Origin: Euptelea pleiosperma
Taxonomy: Eukaryota; Streptophyta; Magnoliopsida; Ranunculales; Eupteleaceae
Direction of reading: 5' to 3'
Length of the DNA: 64,000 bases
Assembly: GCA_035048495.1 (NCBI GenBank)
Contig: CM068553.1
Location: forward strand, 4,705,259 to 4,769,258
The translations under genes and the position numbers were made by a program. Below the pieces are notes generated by a model. The model worked only from the letters and a program-made list of their open reading frames with translations. It searched no databases and was not told the DNA's origin. Shown in pieces: positions 11,390 through 23,500 of this stretch (positions are counted from its first letter, which is position 1; every line of letters begins with the position of its first letter).

Positions 11390-12145
11390 ATACCCCCCAT
11401 GTTATCTTTAAAATTTGACATACCCCCCACGATTTGAAAAAGCTGACATACCCCCCTATGACTCGGTCCACTATCATTTGACCAGTGTTTACCCAAGTCG
11501 ACTACGAAATTTTGTACTAAAGGATGAAAGTGCCCTTCTCTTCAACTTTAGAACCAAGGTTTTCCATATCAAATATGAAAAGAGGAGATTAAAAATAAAA
11601 ATTAAAATCCACGTAGGTAAACTTGAGATCTTTTTTTTATTATTTTTTGATGAATTAAACGAATATTGAGAAGAAACCCCAAAACAAAATAGATAAAGCT
11701 CATGAAGGAATATTTTAAAATTGAGAGAACCCATCTTTCCAAAATCCGTCTCAAAAGCTTAAAATTTAAATTGCTTTGTCTTGCTTTAATTTTCTTTAAT
11801 GTTAATGAAAATTTTAAAATTAAAATTTTATGCTGTTTTTTTTTCTTTTTTTTTTTTCATCTTGGGTTTTAAATTATTGTCGGAGTGGTGGCCGGCTGAC
11901 CATGAGACTCCGATGGGATGGTTGCCGGTGATGGACAGCCAACCCATTGGAATCCTTTGGTTGGCCGTCCACCATAGCCATTTGTGGGGTTTGGATTTTT
12001 TCTCAAACCCTTGTGTCAAAAGTTGAAGACAAGGACATTTTTGCCATTTATTAAAAAGTTTGGTAGTCAACACTGGTCAAATGACCGGATCATAGGAGGG
12101 TATGTCAGCTTTTTCAAATTGTGTTTGGGGGGGGGGGGGGGGGGA
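11390..12145. mobile_element. Terminal-inverted-repeat element with CATACCCCCC ends
   Basis: The left arm (about 11420-11497; ATTTGAAAAAGCTGACATAC, then GACCAGTGTTTACC) is inverted at about 12064-12130 (AACACTGGTCAAATGA, GTATGTCAGCTTTTTCAAAT). The interior is about 570 bp, AT-rich, with no recognisable transposase. At the right end the expected short G-run has become 18 Gs (12127-12144). Superfamily unassigned. Confidence 0.7.
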
Positions 12146-12239
12146 AACAGAGACTCCAATTCTTCAAATACGACTAACTTCGTTCATCGCATAAAAGAAG
12201 ATTAAAATATTAGATTTGTCACGTAGTACACTCTTTCGG

Positions 12240-12400
12240 GCTCACTGATCCCATCCCGATTGGTGATTTCTAGCGGTCGGATTCTGGCACTTTTTCATCG
12301 TGTGGGCTTCGTGTACAGGCCTGTAGGTTGATTTAAGCCCATGATGAAAAAGTACTCGAATCCAGCAGTTAGAAATCACCAATCACACTGATCCATCTGA
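12240..12400. mobile_element. Small foldback repeat
   Basis: Inverted arms around CATCGTGTGGGCTTC: CCGATTGGTGATTTCTAGCG and ATTCTGGCACTTTTTCATC face GATGAAAAAGTACTCGAAT and TTAGAAATCACCAATCACAC. Similar arms occur at 33290-33480 and 39640-39790. Confidence 0.6.
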
Positions 12401-12825
12401 TGTGGCCATGGTTCAAAGTCTTTGCCAATCCGGTTCTGGATCAGATCAACATGAGCACCGATCCATCTGATCTCGGGATTGTCTCACCCGAGATGGAATT
12501 GGTTCGGACCGTTGGGATGGGCATTCACCTGCTGTTTGAAGTCCTTGATTACAGCAAATTTATCTCGTAGTGTAACCATGTGTGGACCAAGTTCGGAGTA
12601 CGTATACTGTGTCACATGGTTCCAAGTTCGGAGCCGACTTGAGAAGAGGAGCCGTAACGGGTACGATGGATGGTTCATTGAACCCAGCCTGGAGAGAGAG
12701 TGACCAATTCAGAGTGTAAGAAGAAAATGGGACTGTCAGCCGTTCAAGATTCTAAAAGCAAAGGCAGCTCTTGGACTCCGACAAGAGTCAAAGACTCAGA
12801 TCCACAAACGTAATAACAAAAAGGG

Positions 12826-13176
12826 TCGGGCTCCAGTGACCGGCTCCCGTTACATGACACAATATGAGCCACGTGGCACATTCTTAGAGGACTCTGATCG
12901 TATGGATGTTTGTCCAATCCCTAGGTGCACCTACAACCAAAAATCATCCTGATTAGTAATTTCTGTGTGTTCCTTTGGTCTTTTTTTCATGGCTGAGAAT
13001 TTGAACAGTATTTGAGGTACAAAAGATCCAAAGGTTTGAAATCGCTAATCAAGCTGATTTTTGGTTTTTATGACTGGACTGGCCAATTAACATCCATACA
13101 GTCAGAGTCCTCTAAGAGTGTGCCACATGGCTCATATTGTGTCATGTAATGGGAGCCGGTCACTGGAGCCCGAACT
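12826..13176. mobile_element. GGATGTTTGGCC-core foldback MITE with GGGTCGGGCTCCAG ends
   Basis: Ends GGTCGGGCTCCAGTGACCGG and inverse CCGGTCACTGGAGCCCGA. Next come the arms with a G-box palindrome (12868-12877), then the core CGTATGGATGTTTGTCC and its inverse. The outer module differs from that of other copies carrying the same core. Confidence 0.8.
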
Positions 13177-13910
13177 TGCCAAAAATGGGGTCCCACAAAA
13201 ACATCATGGGCAGTAATGTGAATGGTAACATTATATTAAACTACTACTTAAGAACCTCGCCATTGAATCGGGAATCACATCGTTTGTCAGAAATGAAAGG
13301 AATCCAATGAATTAAAAAGATGTATAATTGGACGTTGCATAGAAAGAGACATACCCAAAATATTTTCGAAGTGTTGGGGTTTTCGTGCCAGGTGGCAAAA
13401 AAATGTTTATTTTACCCTTTTTCTATTTAAAAAATATATTTTATAATTCAACGGCTGAAAATTCATAGGGGAAAATGTCAAATACATGATAGGATATAGG
13501 GTTGATGTGGACAAATGCTCTATTAATATAGCCAATCAAAAGGATCTTCTAATATATGACGATTTGGATTGGCCACCCAGCCCTCCATGCGTAAAAAATG
13601 CAACTACACCGAAGATTTCTATGGCACTGTCCAAAAAATCCTTTCTGTCGAGTTGTGAGTGAGTTGGTTTCGATTTGGATACCAAAGTAGCCAAAAACAG
13701 AATGTATTATATCTGATGGTTTCGAATTCGATCGGATGCCGGTACTAATACATAGGGCTGCAATTTGTGCGGGCCCAACCCGCGCGAGCCCTATCAATCA
13801 CTGCCCACCTGGTTCTTGGCGGCATCATCTATCAACTATTCAGTTTCAGTGAAGGTAATATAAGAGGGACTATATATATATAGTAGGGGAAAATCCCACA
13901 CCCCATCGAG

Positions 13911-14111
13911 ATGCGCGCGAAATCACTTCAGAAATTCAAGTCTTGCGGAAATTCTTCTTTTCGACGTCTCGTCGCGTTCTTCCTGACTAATCCAATGTTA
14001 GATCCGTGTTATCCATTCTTCAACCTGAGTTCCCTGTCTACCAAGCTGACTGAATCGTCGTCCACTTCATATTCATCGAGGGAAGCTGAAACAATACTCC
14101 GAGTTTGCTGA
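13911..14111 (+). CDS. Unrecognised small open frame behind a TATA-like sequence
   Basis: 66 codons from ATG 13911 to TGA 14111. TATATATATA lies at about 13871-13880, some 40 bp upstream of the ATG. The segment is richer in G+C than its surroundings, and a GGTGAGTA donor-like site follows at about 14134. The product is Ser-rich (17 Ser), with no signal peptide or known domain. It could be a short gene, a first exon or chance; no second exon was identified. Confidence 0.25.
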   Translation: MRAKSLQKFKSCGNSSFRRLVAFFLTNPMLDPCYPFFNLSSLSTKLTESSSTSYSSREAETILRVC

Positions 14112-14134
14112 GAAGACCTGAAATGAACTCCATT

Positions 14135-15611
14135 GGTGAGTATTCCATTGTAAAGCCTCTAATTCTTTGGTCACAGGTATCGGTCGTCCACGTGGTCATA
14201 CTGAAAATACCCCTTACAAACTAGTCGGGTTGCCTTAGTCATGGTCGATGATCTGGTACCTAGATTAACACTGATGGCCTTTCCATTGCTTTTGGCAGCC
14301 ATTAAAAGAGTTTGAACTCAAAACCAAAGAAAACTTATTCCCTCAACTAAAAAAGATTGAAGCATAGAAAACATGCATTATTTAAAAAGCCAAGTGGGGA
14401 GAAATTACAAAAAATTGAGATCTTTGATCACCTTGAGTTGTCGTTTCAATCGACAGTACTCAACCTGACTAAGACTATATCGTTTTGGTTCAGACTATAA
14501 AGTGGACAGTTCAAGACTCTAGTTCATGGATTAGTAAAATTGATAAATTTACACTGAGTAAAGGTTCAAGTTCAAAAGACACATTTGCCCATACATAATA
14601 GGTCCAATTTACTCTTAATTTTAAATTTTCATTCACTGACGATATTGTTGGTTAAAGTTCTATAATTTTTTAACCTTTAAGGATTTTGGACCTTGGTCTC
14701 TTTTGTACTACACACGTAATTACTTTAAACTGGTCAAACTTTACAGAAGCATTTGAATGAAAATTTTGGAGGGCAATTTGATTTTGAAAATCTTATGTTT
14801 TGTGTCATCTTTTGTAGGAATGTTTAGTCCCACATTGCATATAAAGAGTAGAGATTTCAACCATATATATTGAAGAATTGGTTCATTTTAGTGGAGACCT
14901 TGGACATCCAAATTTTGTGCCTAAGAGACACAACTCTACACGCGATACCGAGCCAGGTCGGGTGGGGATGGGCAGCTGTGGTGCCGGTTCGAGTTTGAAA
15001 CCTCTCTAATTTTTTACCACTTTTTTTATTTGGTTGTCTTTCCTTTATATTCGGCCAAAGCAGACAAATTAGACAATGGTCATAAGGGCACCAGTCTATT
15101 GAGCAAAGCTGGCCTTCCAAATTGTGGTGAATGAGAAATTTTTTACTCTCCACACTCTCTGTCTTAATTTCTTTTGACGTAAATCAAGGGCCATCCATCG
15201 ATACATGGGGAGGTGGGGGTGCATATCACTTTTTTTTGGAATATTCTCCAATCAAACCATGTGGGCCTCACTTTTTCATGCATTGATGGATGATCCTTGA
15301 TTTGCACGATTCCCTTTGGGTGATGGCACATGCCCTCAACAATTAAAGATACAACTTGGTAAAAATCTTCATAAAATTGCTGGTTGAGATGGGCCTAACG
15401 TATAGGAGCCCATTGAACTGTCCAAATTAGACCTCGGCCTGGCCCAGTAATTAATTGGGCCTTTGAAATTAGTCCAGGCCTACGGATTCAATTTCATAGC
15501 TCAGGGTTGGCCCAAATTGGGCCAGGCCTTAAAGCCCATCGGGCTGGCCTCCTATTTGCGGACCTTCTGATGAGCATCTTAGTTTCCCATCGATAAGATG
15601 ACTCACGCATC
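14135..15611. other. Intergenic stretch without recognisable gene
   Basis: AT-rich with no conserved frame. TTTAGTCCCACATTGCATAT at about 14823 resembles the start of some plant LTRs, and GGTTCGAGTTTGAAACC at about 14985 resembles a polymerase III B box. Neither is supported by a partner end or an A box. Around 15425-15550, GGCCCAATTGGGCC-type words look like a decayed hAT-like repeat. Confidence 0.4.
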
Positions 15612-16252
15612 TGGGGTGTCAATGGGTATCCGAATAAGCGTTGCCAATATGAACAGGTCTTGATTTTCCCAATTCTAGGATTAGTTATTTTGAGAATTGG
15701 ATCCAAAAAGACCTAGAACCAGTAGAGGTTTTGGTTCTTGGGACACTACCTATTTTAATTAATCCGGAACCAAAGCTAGTAAGACCTGGAACTGACGCCA
15801 TGTTAAGGAATTAAAATTTTTCCTAAATTTTAGATATAAAAATCATTTTATTTATTTATTTTTAATATTCTTTTATACAGTATACATGTACCTGGATGGG
15901 GAGCGACTTCCATGCGCCAGGGCCAAACAAAACGGCCTTGATCAAGTTGTGCCACATCAACAAAAAGTTATTTTTGCAATTACAAGCACAACCGCAACCC
16001 AGGTTAGTCGGTTACGTTCGGGGCACGGTTACTTTTAATATTTTTGTTGACGTGGCACAACTTGAGCAGGGCCGTTTTGTTTGGTCCGTAAGCCTGGCGT
16101 ATACAAGCCGTGGGTGAACCAGATATTTATGAATTACAGTTTGGGAACCAGCTGTTTTGGTGCCAAAAACAAAATCCGTTGTACATAATAGGTTCCAGTT
16201 TTGGGCACATTGGCCCCGAACCTGAACCAGAACTGACCCCTGGACATCCCTA
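15612..16252. mobile_element. GGAACC hAT-like element interrupted by a hairpin MITE
   Basis: Starts GGGGTGTCAATGGG and ends CCCCTGGACATCCC, with GGAACC/GGTTCC words in both flanking parts. Inside, about 15914-16099, is a separate hairpin with arms CAAACAAAACGGCC and CAAGTTGTGCCACRTCAAC facing their inverses, about 60 bp per arm. Confidence 0.6.
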
Positions 16253-16339
16253 GGTCAAATACAACTAAATTGCATATGATTTAGCGAGGAACTTTACTCA
16301 AGTCGAGTCATCAATGCAACCAAACACCCCATAAGTATC

Positions 16340-16557
16340 CCTCAATGGTATGAGTTTTGAATGGAGAAATCTAATCTGCATACATTTGCAGACTTAGAAA
16401 TATGCAAACATTGTATCCACCGTTGAATGCTCATTGAAAAATGTGTTTTTAATTTATTAAATAATTTTTTTGAAAACATTGAAATAACACGTTTTTCAGT
16501 GGACATCCAACAGTGCTGACAATGTTTGCATACTTTTAAGTCTGCAAACATTTGCAA
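16340..16557. mobile_element. Foldback MITE with TTTGCAGACTT arms
   Basis: Left arm ATATGCAAACATTGTATCCA and right arm TGACAATGTTTGCATAC are inverted, as are TTTGCAGACTTAGAA and TTTTAAGTCTGCAAA. The interior reads TGAAAAATGTGTTTTTAA. Another copy, split by a later insertion, is in the nest at 60085-60985. Confidence 0.7.
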
Positions 16558-16736
16558 CTAGAACGGCGACTAGGGCATCTTCCAAATCATCATTTGGAGT
16601 CTTCAGTAATTTCAAAGATAAAAAAGTCAATCCTCAGACAGAGCAAATCTTTTGAAAAATCTATAGATTTTTTTTTTTTGTTTTGGTAATATTATCCGTA
16701 CATATCTTTACTTGAGTCCGGTTTTTACAAAGCTCA

Positions 16737-17005
16737 CGAACGTCCATATAGCCACGTGGCACACTATTAGAGACCACAGGCCGTATGCATGTTTTGTCCA
16801 TACCAAGGTGGACCTACATATGAAAAAGAGCCTGATTGGTGATTTCTAACCGTGGATCTGAGTACCCCAAATATTGCTTGAATCCCACAGATGAAAATCG
16901 ACTCATGAAAAAGACTAAATCAAACGGGTTAGAAATCACCAATCAGGCTGTTTTTTTGATCTGTAGGTCCACCTAGGGATGGACGAAACATCAATACGGT
17001 ACTGT
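16737..17005. mobile_element. GGATGTTTGGCC-core foldback MITE just upstream of the MPA1 gene
   Basis: G-box palindrome at 16751-16760, core CCGTATGCATGTTTTGTCC and inverse GGACGAAACATCAATACGG, arms with TGATTGGTGATTTCTAACCG. The outer right arm is missing. It ends some 35 bp before the TATA-like sequence of the aminopeptidase gene. Confidence 0.7.
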
Positions 17006-17040
17006 AGCAAAACCAGACTTTATTTATTTAGTTTTAATGA

Positions 17041-17049
17041 TATATATAT
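17041..17049 (+). promoter_or_regulatory. TATA-like sequence of the MPA1-type gene
   Basis: TATATATAT just downstream of the MITE. The leader would start near 17070-17085. A 5'-UTR intron is likely, from the donor AAG|GTAAG at 17148 to the acceptor TCAG at 17512, leaving 14 nt before the ATG. Confidence 0.5.
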
Positions 17050-17526
17050 CTACCAAGGGTGGGGGGCGGGGGCATTTGTTCTATCTAAGGTTTTTCGAGA
17101 AATCCTTTGTTTCTCTCACTTAGCTCTTCATTTGATCAGAAAACAAGGTAAGAAGAACAACAATCGATTTCTCTCATTACCCATTAAATTTCGTTTTTCT
17201 CTGTATATTTTTGTTTTTTCCTTTTTTTTTATATGAATTTTCTCGTCCATAATTTGAATTATCCATAATATCCTTATAACAGAGGTGTCAGAGACTGACT
17301 TGTTTGCTCATTTTTCTCTTTCTGGGTTTTGTTGGGGTTTTTCTAATCTGAGGGTTTTGGGTCATTTTTACTAGTTTTTGATGATTTTACGATCTGGGCA
17401 TCTTCTGTTTCAATAAACATTTTCATTTTTTTTTTTGGGTTTTTTTGTTTTTGGGTTTTCTTATTGTAGTAGTTGATTTCTGAACTAATATTATTAATAG
17501 TAGGTTAGTCAGGAATTTTGAATCGA

Positions 17527-20500
17527 ATGGCTCGGTTGATTCTGCCGCACAAATGTTCGCGTTATGCAAAGACGGGTCTTTTGGGCTTGATCTCCTCTGC
17601 TCCTGTGATTACCCGACCCCAGTTATTCAATTTTTTCAATATTTTTTTGATGAAATTTGTTATATGTGTTCATCATCACTATCATCATTGTTCAACGATT
17701 GTCGTTCTCCTTGTTTCCATCTTCGATCTTGTAAATGTTGTCAAACTATTTCATACATTTTGTCTGTTTGGTTTTTGAGATTAGTGTTGGTTCAGATGTT
17801 TAAAGTCGATGGTAGAAGGTTTCAACTGGTTAGATAGATTTCAGGTTCATTTTTAACTCTCAGCGGAGTTACTTAAATGGGTTTTTGTTTTTAAGCTGTG
17901 TCCTGTCGATGGAATTTCTTCGTTTCGACACAGTAATTATAGTTCAAGTTGCATTAATTTTAATATAGATGTGGCCAGGATTTTGTTTTGTTTTTGTTTT
18001 TTTTAATTTTTTGGAATATTTCTTCAGCAATATAGCATGCTTATTTGCAAGTTTTTGAGTTGCATCATTACTCTTTTTTTGAATATTTCCAAAAGTGTTT
18101 CATGTTTTTCGTACAAGATTAATTTCATCAATGTGACACTTAATCCTCTCTCTCCTCTCTCCCATATTTTAAGTGTTTGAGGCGATGTTTTCCTATGCTT
18201 CTTTTGTCTAATTGTAAATACTTTCTAATGTCTCCTTGCAGCTCCAGGCGACGCATCGTGTTAGTTCGTTGCAGTATTCGGCAAAGAATATCTGTATAAA
18301 TCGGCAAATCTTCACTTCAGGGGTTAGTACCTCAGAACTTAAAATCTGTTGGGTTGCAGTGGTGCTCTTGTGATGTGCATCCCTGGACATAGTGTATTTC
18401 ACAAATTATCTTAATTTATTTCGAAACTTCGAAATATGCATGGAGATTTCTGGTTCTTACTATCAATTGTTTGTGTAGGTTACGTGTCAGAGAAGGCATC
18501 GTTTTCTATATCCTTCATCATATGTAAGTTGCTTCGAAGTTCAAATTTCTGCTAGTTATTATAATTATTATTTTTGATCAGTAACAGTAAGATTTTATTA
18601 AAATAGAGAGAGAGAGAAAGTAAAAGAAAAGGAGAAGAAGGAAAAATGACAGCAAAGCAAGGCCAGTTATAGTGGGCAAGTTACACCATAGTACATAGAT
18701 GACCTATTAATGCGACGCTTGGCAAGGAGATTTGCCTTATCATTATATGACCTTGGCACCCATGACCAATAGGAGCTTGAAGCTTCCTTCGTAACTCCTA
18801 GAACTTCTTCGTAGTGGCTCCGTCCATGCCTCATTTCATACAAGTATTTTTGTTGGAACGTTGATACATGACCAATGGAACGCTTAGAGTGTCTCCATTA
18901 CCTGATAAAATGATCTTGTCAGCATTGGTAAAAATGGATATATACAATGGCCCGCCCCTCCTAAACCCCCTAATGTAAGACCCGATCCCAAAAATAACGA
19001 ATCTTTATTTTGACCTTTATGGAATCGCCCAAAACTTAGCAATCATGAGCTGTCCTGTAATCAAACCAGTTGTTGCTGAGACCTCCTTCTCGGTTCCTTC
19101 TTCCACAACCCGAGCTCGGAGAAGGAAGAGATAACACATGGGAATGAGATGTTCAAAGACAAAACCAAGTTTTGGATCTCTTTGGTGATATGAGAGATTC
19201 TCCATGATACCTTCTTTTTGTCAGAAGCCCAACATATAGCGTTAGAAGAATCGCCTTCAAGAACTATCTTATCTATTCTCAACCTTTTAGCTAGTTTTAG
19301 GCTATAAAGAGATAAAACCTCAGCCTTGTTAGAATCACTTTCCCCAATTGGAGTCGAGTACACATATATGATCTCTCCAATATAATTCCAAAAGATTTTA
19401 GTAATACCCGAGGGACCTGGGTTGCCTAAGCAGCAAACGTCAAAGTTGATTTTAATTTTATAGTCTCTAGTAGGTTACCGTTAAATGTGGATATCCTGAT
19501 TCAAAGAGGAGGACCATGCTACTGCCTTCCAATCTCTTAAATTATCATTGTGACTAATTCCTGAAAGACCTTTGATGCTAAGGTCCATTATCTTGATCCC
19601 ATCAATGATAGCCAGAAGACTAAAGGCTTTGTTCTTGAATATTCTTCTATTTCTTTCATGATAGCATGCAATGAGCTTCTCCACAAAATGTGACCTAGAA
19701 TAGCAAATGTGGACTACTTTCCATTGAGTTACCAATTCTAAACATTGGAAGGGAAAACCCAAGAGAGCTCTGCCATTTTGAGAAAGTGGGCCAGATTGTC
19801 ATGGATACTTCACAATGCATGTAGAGAGCTCAATAACTTGTTCTTTTGACAGTACTCGATCAGGCTTTATCTGGTCGTGGGATATTTCACAATGTATGTA
19901 AAGAGCTCTCTAACTTCTTTTTTTGATAGTAATCGATCAGGTTTTGTCCGGGTCGTGGGATATTAATAAGTTGGTTGCTTGGTCTTAAATATGTTTAGCA
20001 ATGTTTTTATGTAATTGATCCATTAGATTGTGGAAACTCCATAAGTGTGTTTCTCACAGATACAGAATCAATTATTTCTTGTGTGTTAATTTTGTTGATT
20101 ATGGATTCCTCATCCTTGTTTCAGAGGATTAAGCAAGCCAGCAGGGGACTAACTTGTTCGGTCGCAACACAACCGTTACCAGCCCCGGTTGAAGACTCCA
20201 AAATGGATACCCCGAAGGAGATCTTTCTGAAGGAGTATAAGATGCCCAATTACTACTTTGATACGGTATATACAATCTTTTGAAAATTTTATGCATCGTC
20301 TCTCTCTCTCTCTATTTGTTCTCTCCTGCATCTAATATGTTGTTTGCTGCAGAGAGCATTCCTTGGTCATTTTCTTGTAACTGTAGATTCATCTCATGAA
20401 TTGTCTAGAAGTTCTTACCTGCATTCTGTTAAAGTCACCTGTGCTGTTTTGCACACCTGATGCCATTTGCTTTGTCTAATGCTGGTCATTATAGTTTGTG

Positions 20501-23500
20501 AATATGAATATGTGAAGATGACTTAGTTTTGTTTTACTTGTTGAATTATTTCTTTAGGTGGATTTGAAGTTTTTGCTGGGGGAGGAGAATACAGTTGTCA
20601 GTTCAAAAATAACTGTTCTCCCTAGAGTTGAAGGTAATTTTTGCGGACCATTTTGGTATTGTGCCGTTCTATAACATCATCTATAAGAAATACTTTTCAC
20701 CTTTGTGCTTTTGTTAGAACATTTTTCTTTTGCCAAACACAATTTTTTTGGGTTTATCGTAAGTGTTTCTATCTGGGCTCTAGTCAAACTCCTTTTCGTA
20801 AGATTTTGTGCACGGTGTTGGGCTTTGAAGGAATCCTTCAGTGATGCACTTTTGAGTCAATGGTCTTGGGTAACAGGTATTTCTTCTCCATTGGTCTTGG
20901 ATGGGGAAGATCTAAAGCTAGTATCAATTAAAGTTAATGGCAAGGAACTAAAGGAAGGAGATTTCCACTTGGACTCGCGCCATCTGACACTCCCATCACC
21001 GCCAAGTGGTACATTCACATTGGAAATTGTTACTGAGATATGTCCTCAGAAAAACACATCTTTGGAGGTGAAGCATGTGTTATTAATATCTATGAATTAT
21101 TCACATATGGTACACACCTATTCTTTGTGCTTAGACTGTAGTTGTTCCTCTTTTTTCAGGGGCTTTACAAGTCATCGGGAAACTTTTGTACACAATGTGA
21201 AGCAGAGGGTTTCCGGAAAATCACATTTTATCAGGTGCACTCCCATTGGCACTGACAATTGGTTCTATAAATTCATTACCGAACACTATTAATCCATTTT
21301 TGGAATTTATTTATATACCCATTTGTCTTGTCAGGATCGCCCTGATGTCATGGCTAAATACACTTGCCGGATCGAAGCTGATAAGACCCTATATCCAGTG
21401 TTATTATCTAATGGGAATCTTATAGAGCAAGGGGACCTTGAGGTGAACTTCACTTCTTATGGAGCAAGGGGACAGTGACTATTATTTCTCACAACAACTA
21501 CTATTGTTTCTTACATTTATTCTGTTGCAGGGTGGTAGACATTATGCCCTTTGGGAGGATCCCTTCAGTAAACCATGCTATTTGTTTGCATTAGTTGCTG
21601 GACAGTTGGAGAGTCGAGATGACACTTTCATTACTTGCTCAGGACGGAAGGTTTCTTTGAGGATCTGGACCCCGGCACAAGATCTACCTAAGACGGTCCA
21701 TGCCATGTATTCCCTTAAGGCAGCTATGAAATGGGATGAAGACGTTAGTTCTTAACATCTTCCAGTTTTTGTCTGCAATCTTGAAGCTAACTTCTTTGCT
21801 ACATTCTAAAGCATGCTGTGCTGCCTTTTGCCACTGCGAACAGGTTTTTGGTCTTGAGTACGACCTGGATCTATTCAACATTGTTGCTGTTCCAGATTTT
21901 AACATGTAAGTTGTGGTAGCTTTGGAATGATTTTCCATGTGTGCGTGTGTATACATACTTTTTACTTTTTATTTATTTTTCTGGTGGAATAATTTTTTGG
22001 CGTGACCATAGTAGTATTGATACTAATATCTTTTTTTTATTGATTGCCAGGGGAGCCATGGAAAACAAGAGTCTGAATGTATGGTTAATTCTTCAAATAT
22101 ATATATATATATTTTTTTTAAAATAATGAGCTCACTATCTATGCTATCCGCCAACTGATATTCAAAACTTGCTTTTCAACAGATATTCAATTCGAAACTT
22201 GTTTTGGCATCTCCTGAAACCGCTTCAGATGCAGATTATGCTGCTATTCTGGGAGTTATTGGTCATGAGGTAGGCTCTTCAACTTTCTAGAGGGTTTTGA
22301 TTGTATGAAGTTTGTCGTTTTCCTATTCTGGTTTTGAATGAAGTGATATCACACTGATCAAGGCTTTCTGATCTTTTCAATTTCACAGTATTTCCACAAT
22401 TGGACTGGTGACAGGTTAGCGCGTATCTCATAATCTTTGCTTGGAAGTTATTTAAACTTGTTATTCTCTTAAATATTACTTATCCGAAGGCTGTTAGTTT
22501 CTTATTTTCCCATTTGTTGTTTTAGGCCAGTATATGCTATCCTCTTCGGTATCTGATACCTTGATCTTCCCAGTTGTGTTTGCGTGTATTTGTGTGAATT
22601 GAAAACTTCTTGAATGCCCTTTTGCTATACTTATAAGTACATGTTGGTTCTCAACCTTGGATTGAGAATGTTGAAATAATTTTCAACTCAAAATGGCCGT
22701 TCTTGGCCACTAGCTATGCTGAGACTTGCATCCGTGTTAGTTTCTTATTTTCCCATTTGTTGCTTTAGGCCAGTATATGCTATCCTCTTAGGTATCTGAT
22801 ACCTTGATCTTCCCAGTTGTCTTTACGTGTATTTGTGTGAATTGAAAACTTCTTGAATGCCCTTTTGCTATACTTATAAGTACATGTTGGTTCTCAACCT
22901 TGGATTGAGAATGTTGAAATAATTTTCAACTCAAAATGGCCATTCTTGGCCACTAGCTATGCTGAGACTTGGCACCCGTGTTTCTTATATAATTAAAAGA
23001 AGATTAAAATAACGAACTCTTCATCTTAGGCTACACTGTTCTTTTGGACTGGGGATTTAGATTTTAGAAGTTATATTTTGAGTTACGTGTTATGCTAACA
23101 CTTGTTGCAGAGTGACATGTCGTGACTGGTTCCAGCTCAGCCTAAAGGAAGGTCTCACCGTCTTTCGTGATCAGGTTTGACAAACACTTTCTCACTATTC
23201 TTACATAGTGTAATGAAACTATGAAATCCACATCTTCAATCATATTCACATCCTTTTGGTTGGAGTTTATAATCTATAAAACAATATTGCAATTGGCAGG
23301 AATTTTCATCTGACTTGGGCAGCCGTACAGTTAAGCGCATAGCAGATGTTTCAAGGCTTCGCAATTATCAGTTCCCACAGGTTGCTAAGGCCCACAATCT
23401 TTGTGTTAACACCTTTCCTTGTTTTCTTTCACTCTCTCTGTGTTTGATCATGATTATCTTCACTTGTTTCTAGTAAATAACACTGTATTCACTTCAGTAG

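Noticed and set aside
12479..12703. 74-codon plus frame and 64-codon minus frame
   Set aside because: No domain, no promoter, overlapping frames on both strands in repeat-derived DNA.
14940..15010. Possible tRNA or SINE internal promoter (GGTTCGAGTTTGAAACC)
   Set aside because: No matching A box at the right distance and no cloverleaf could be drawn.
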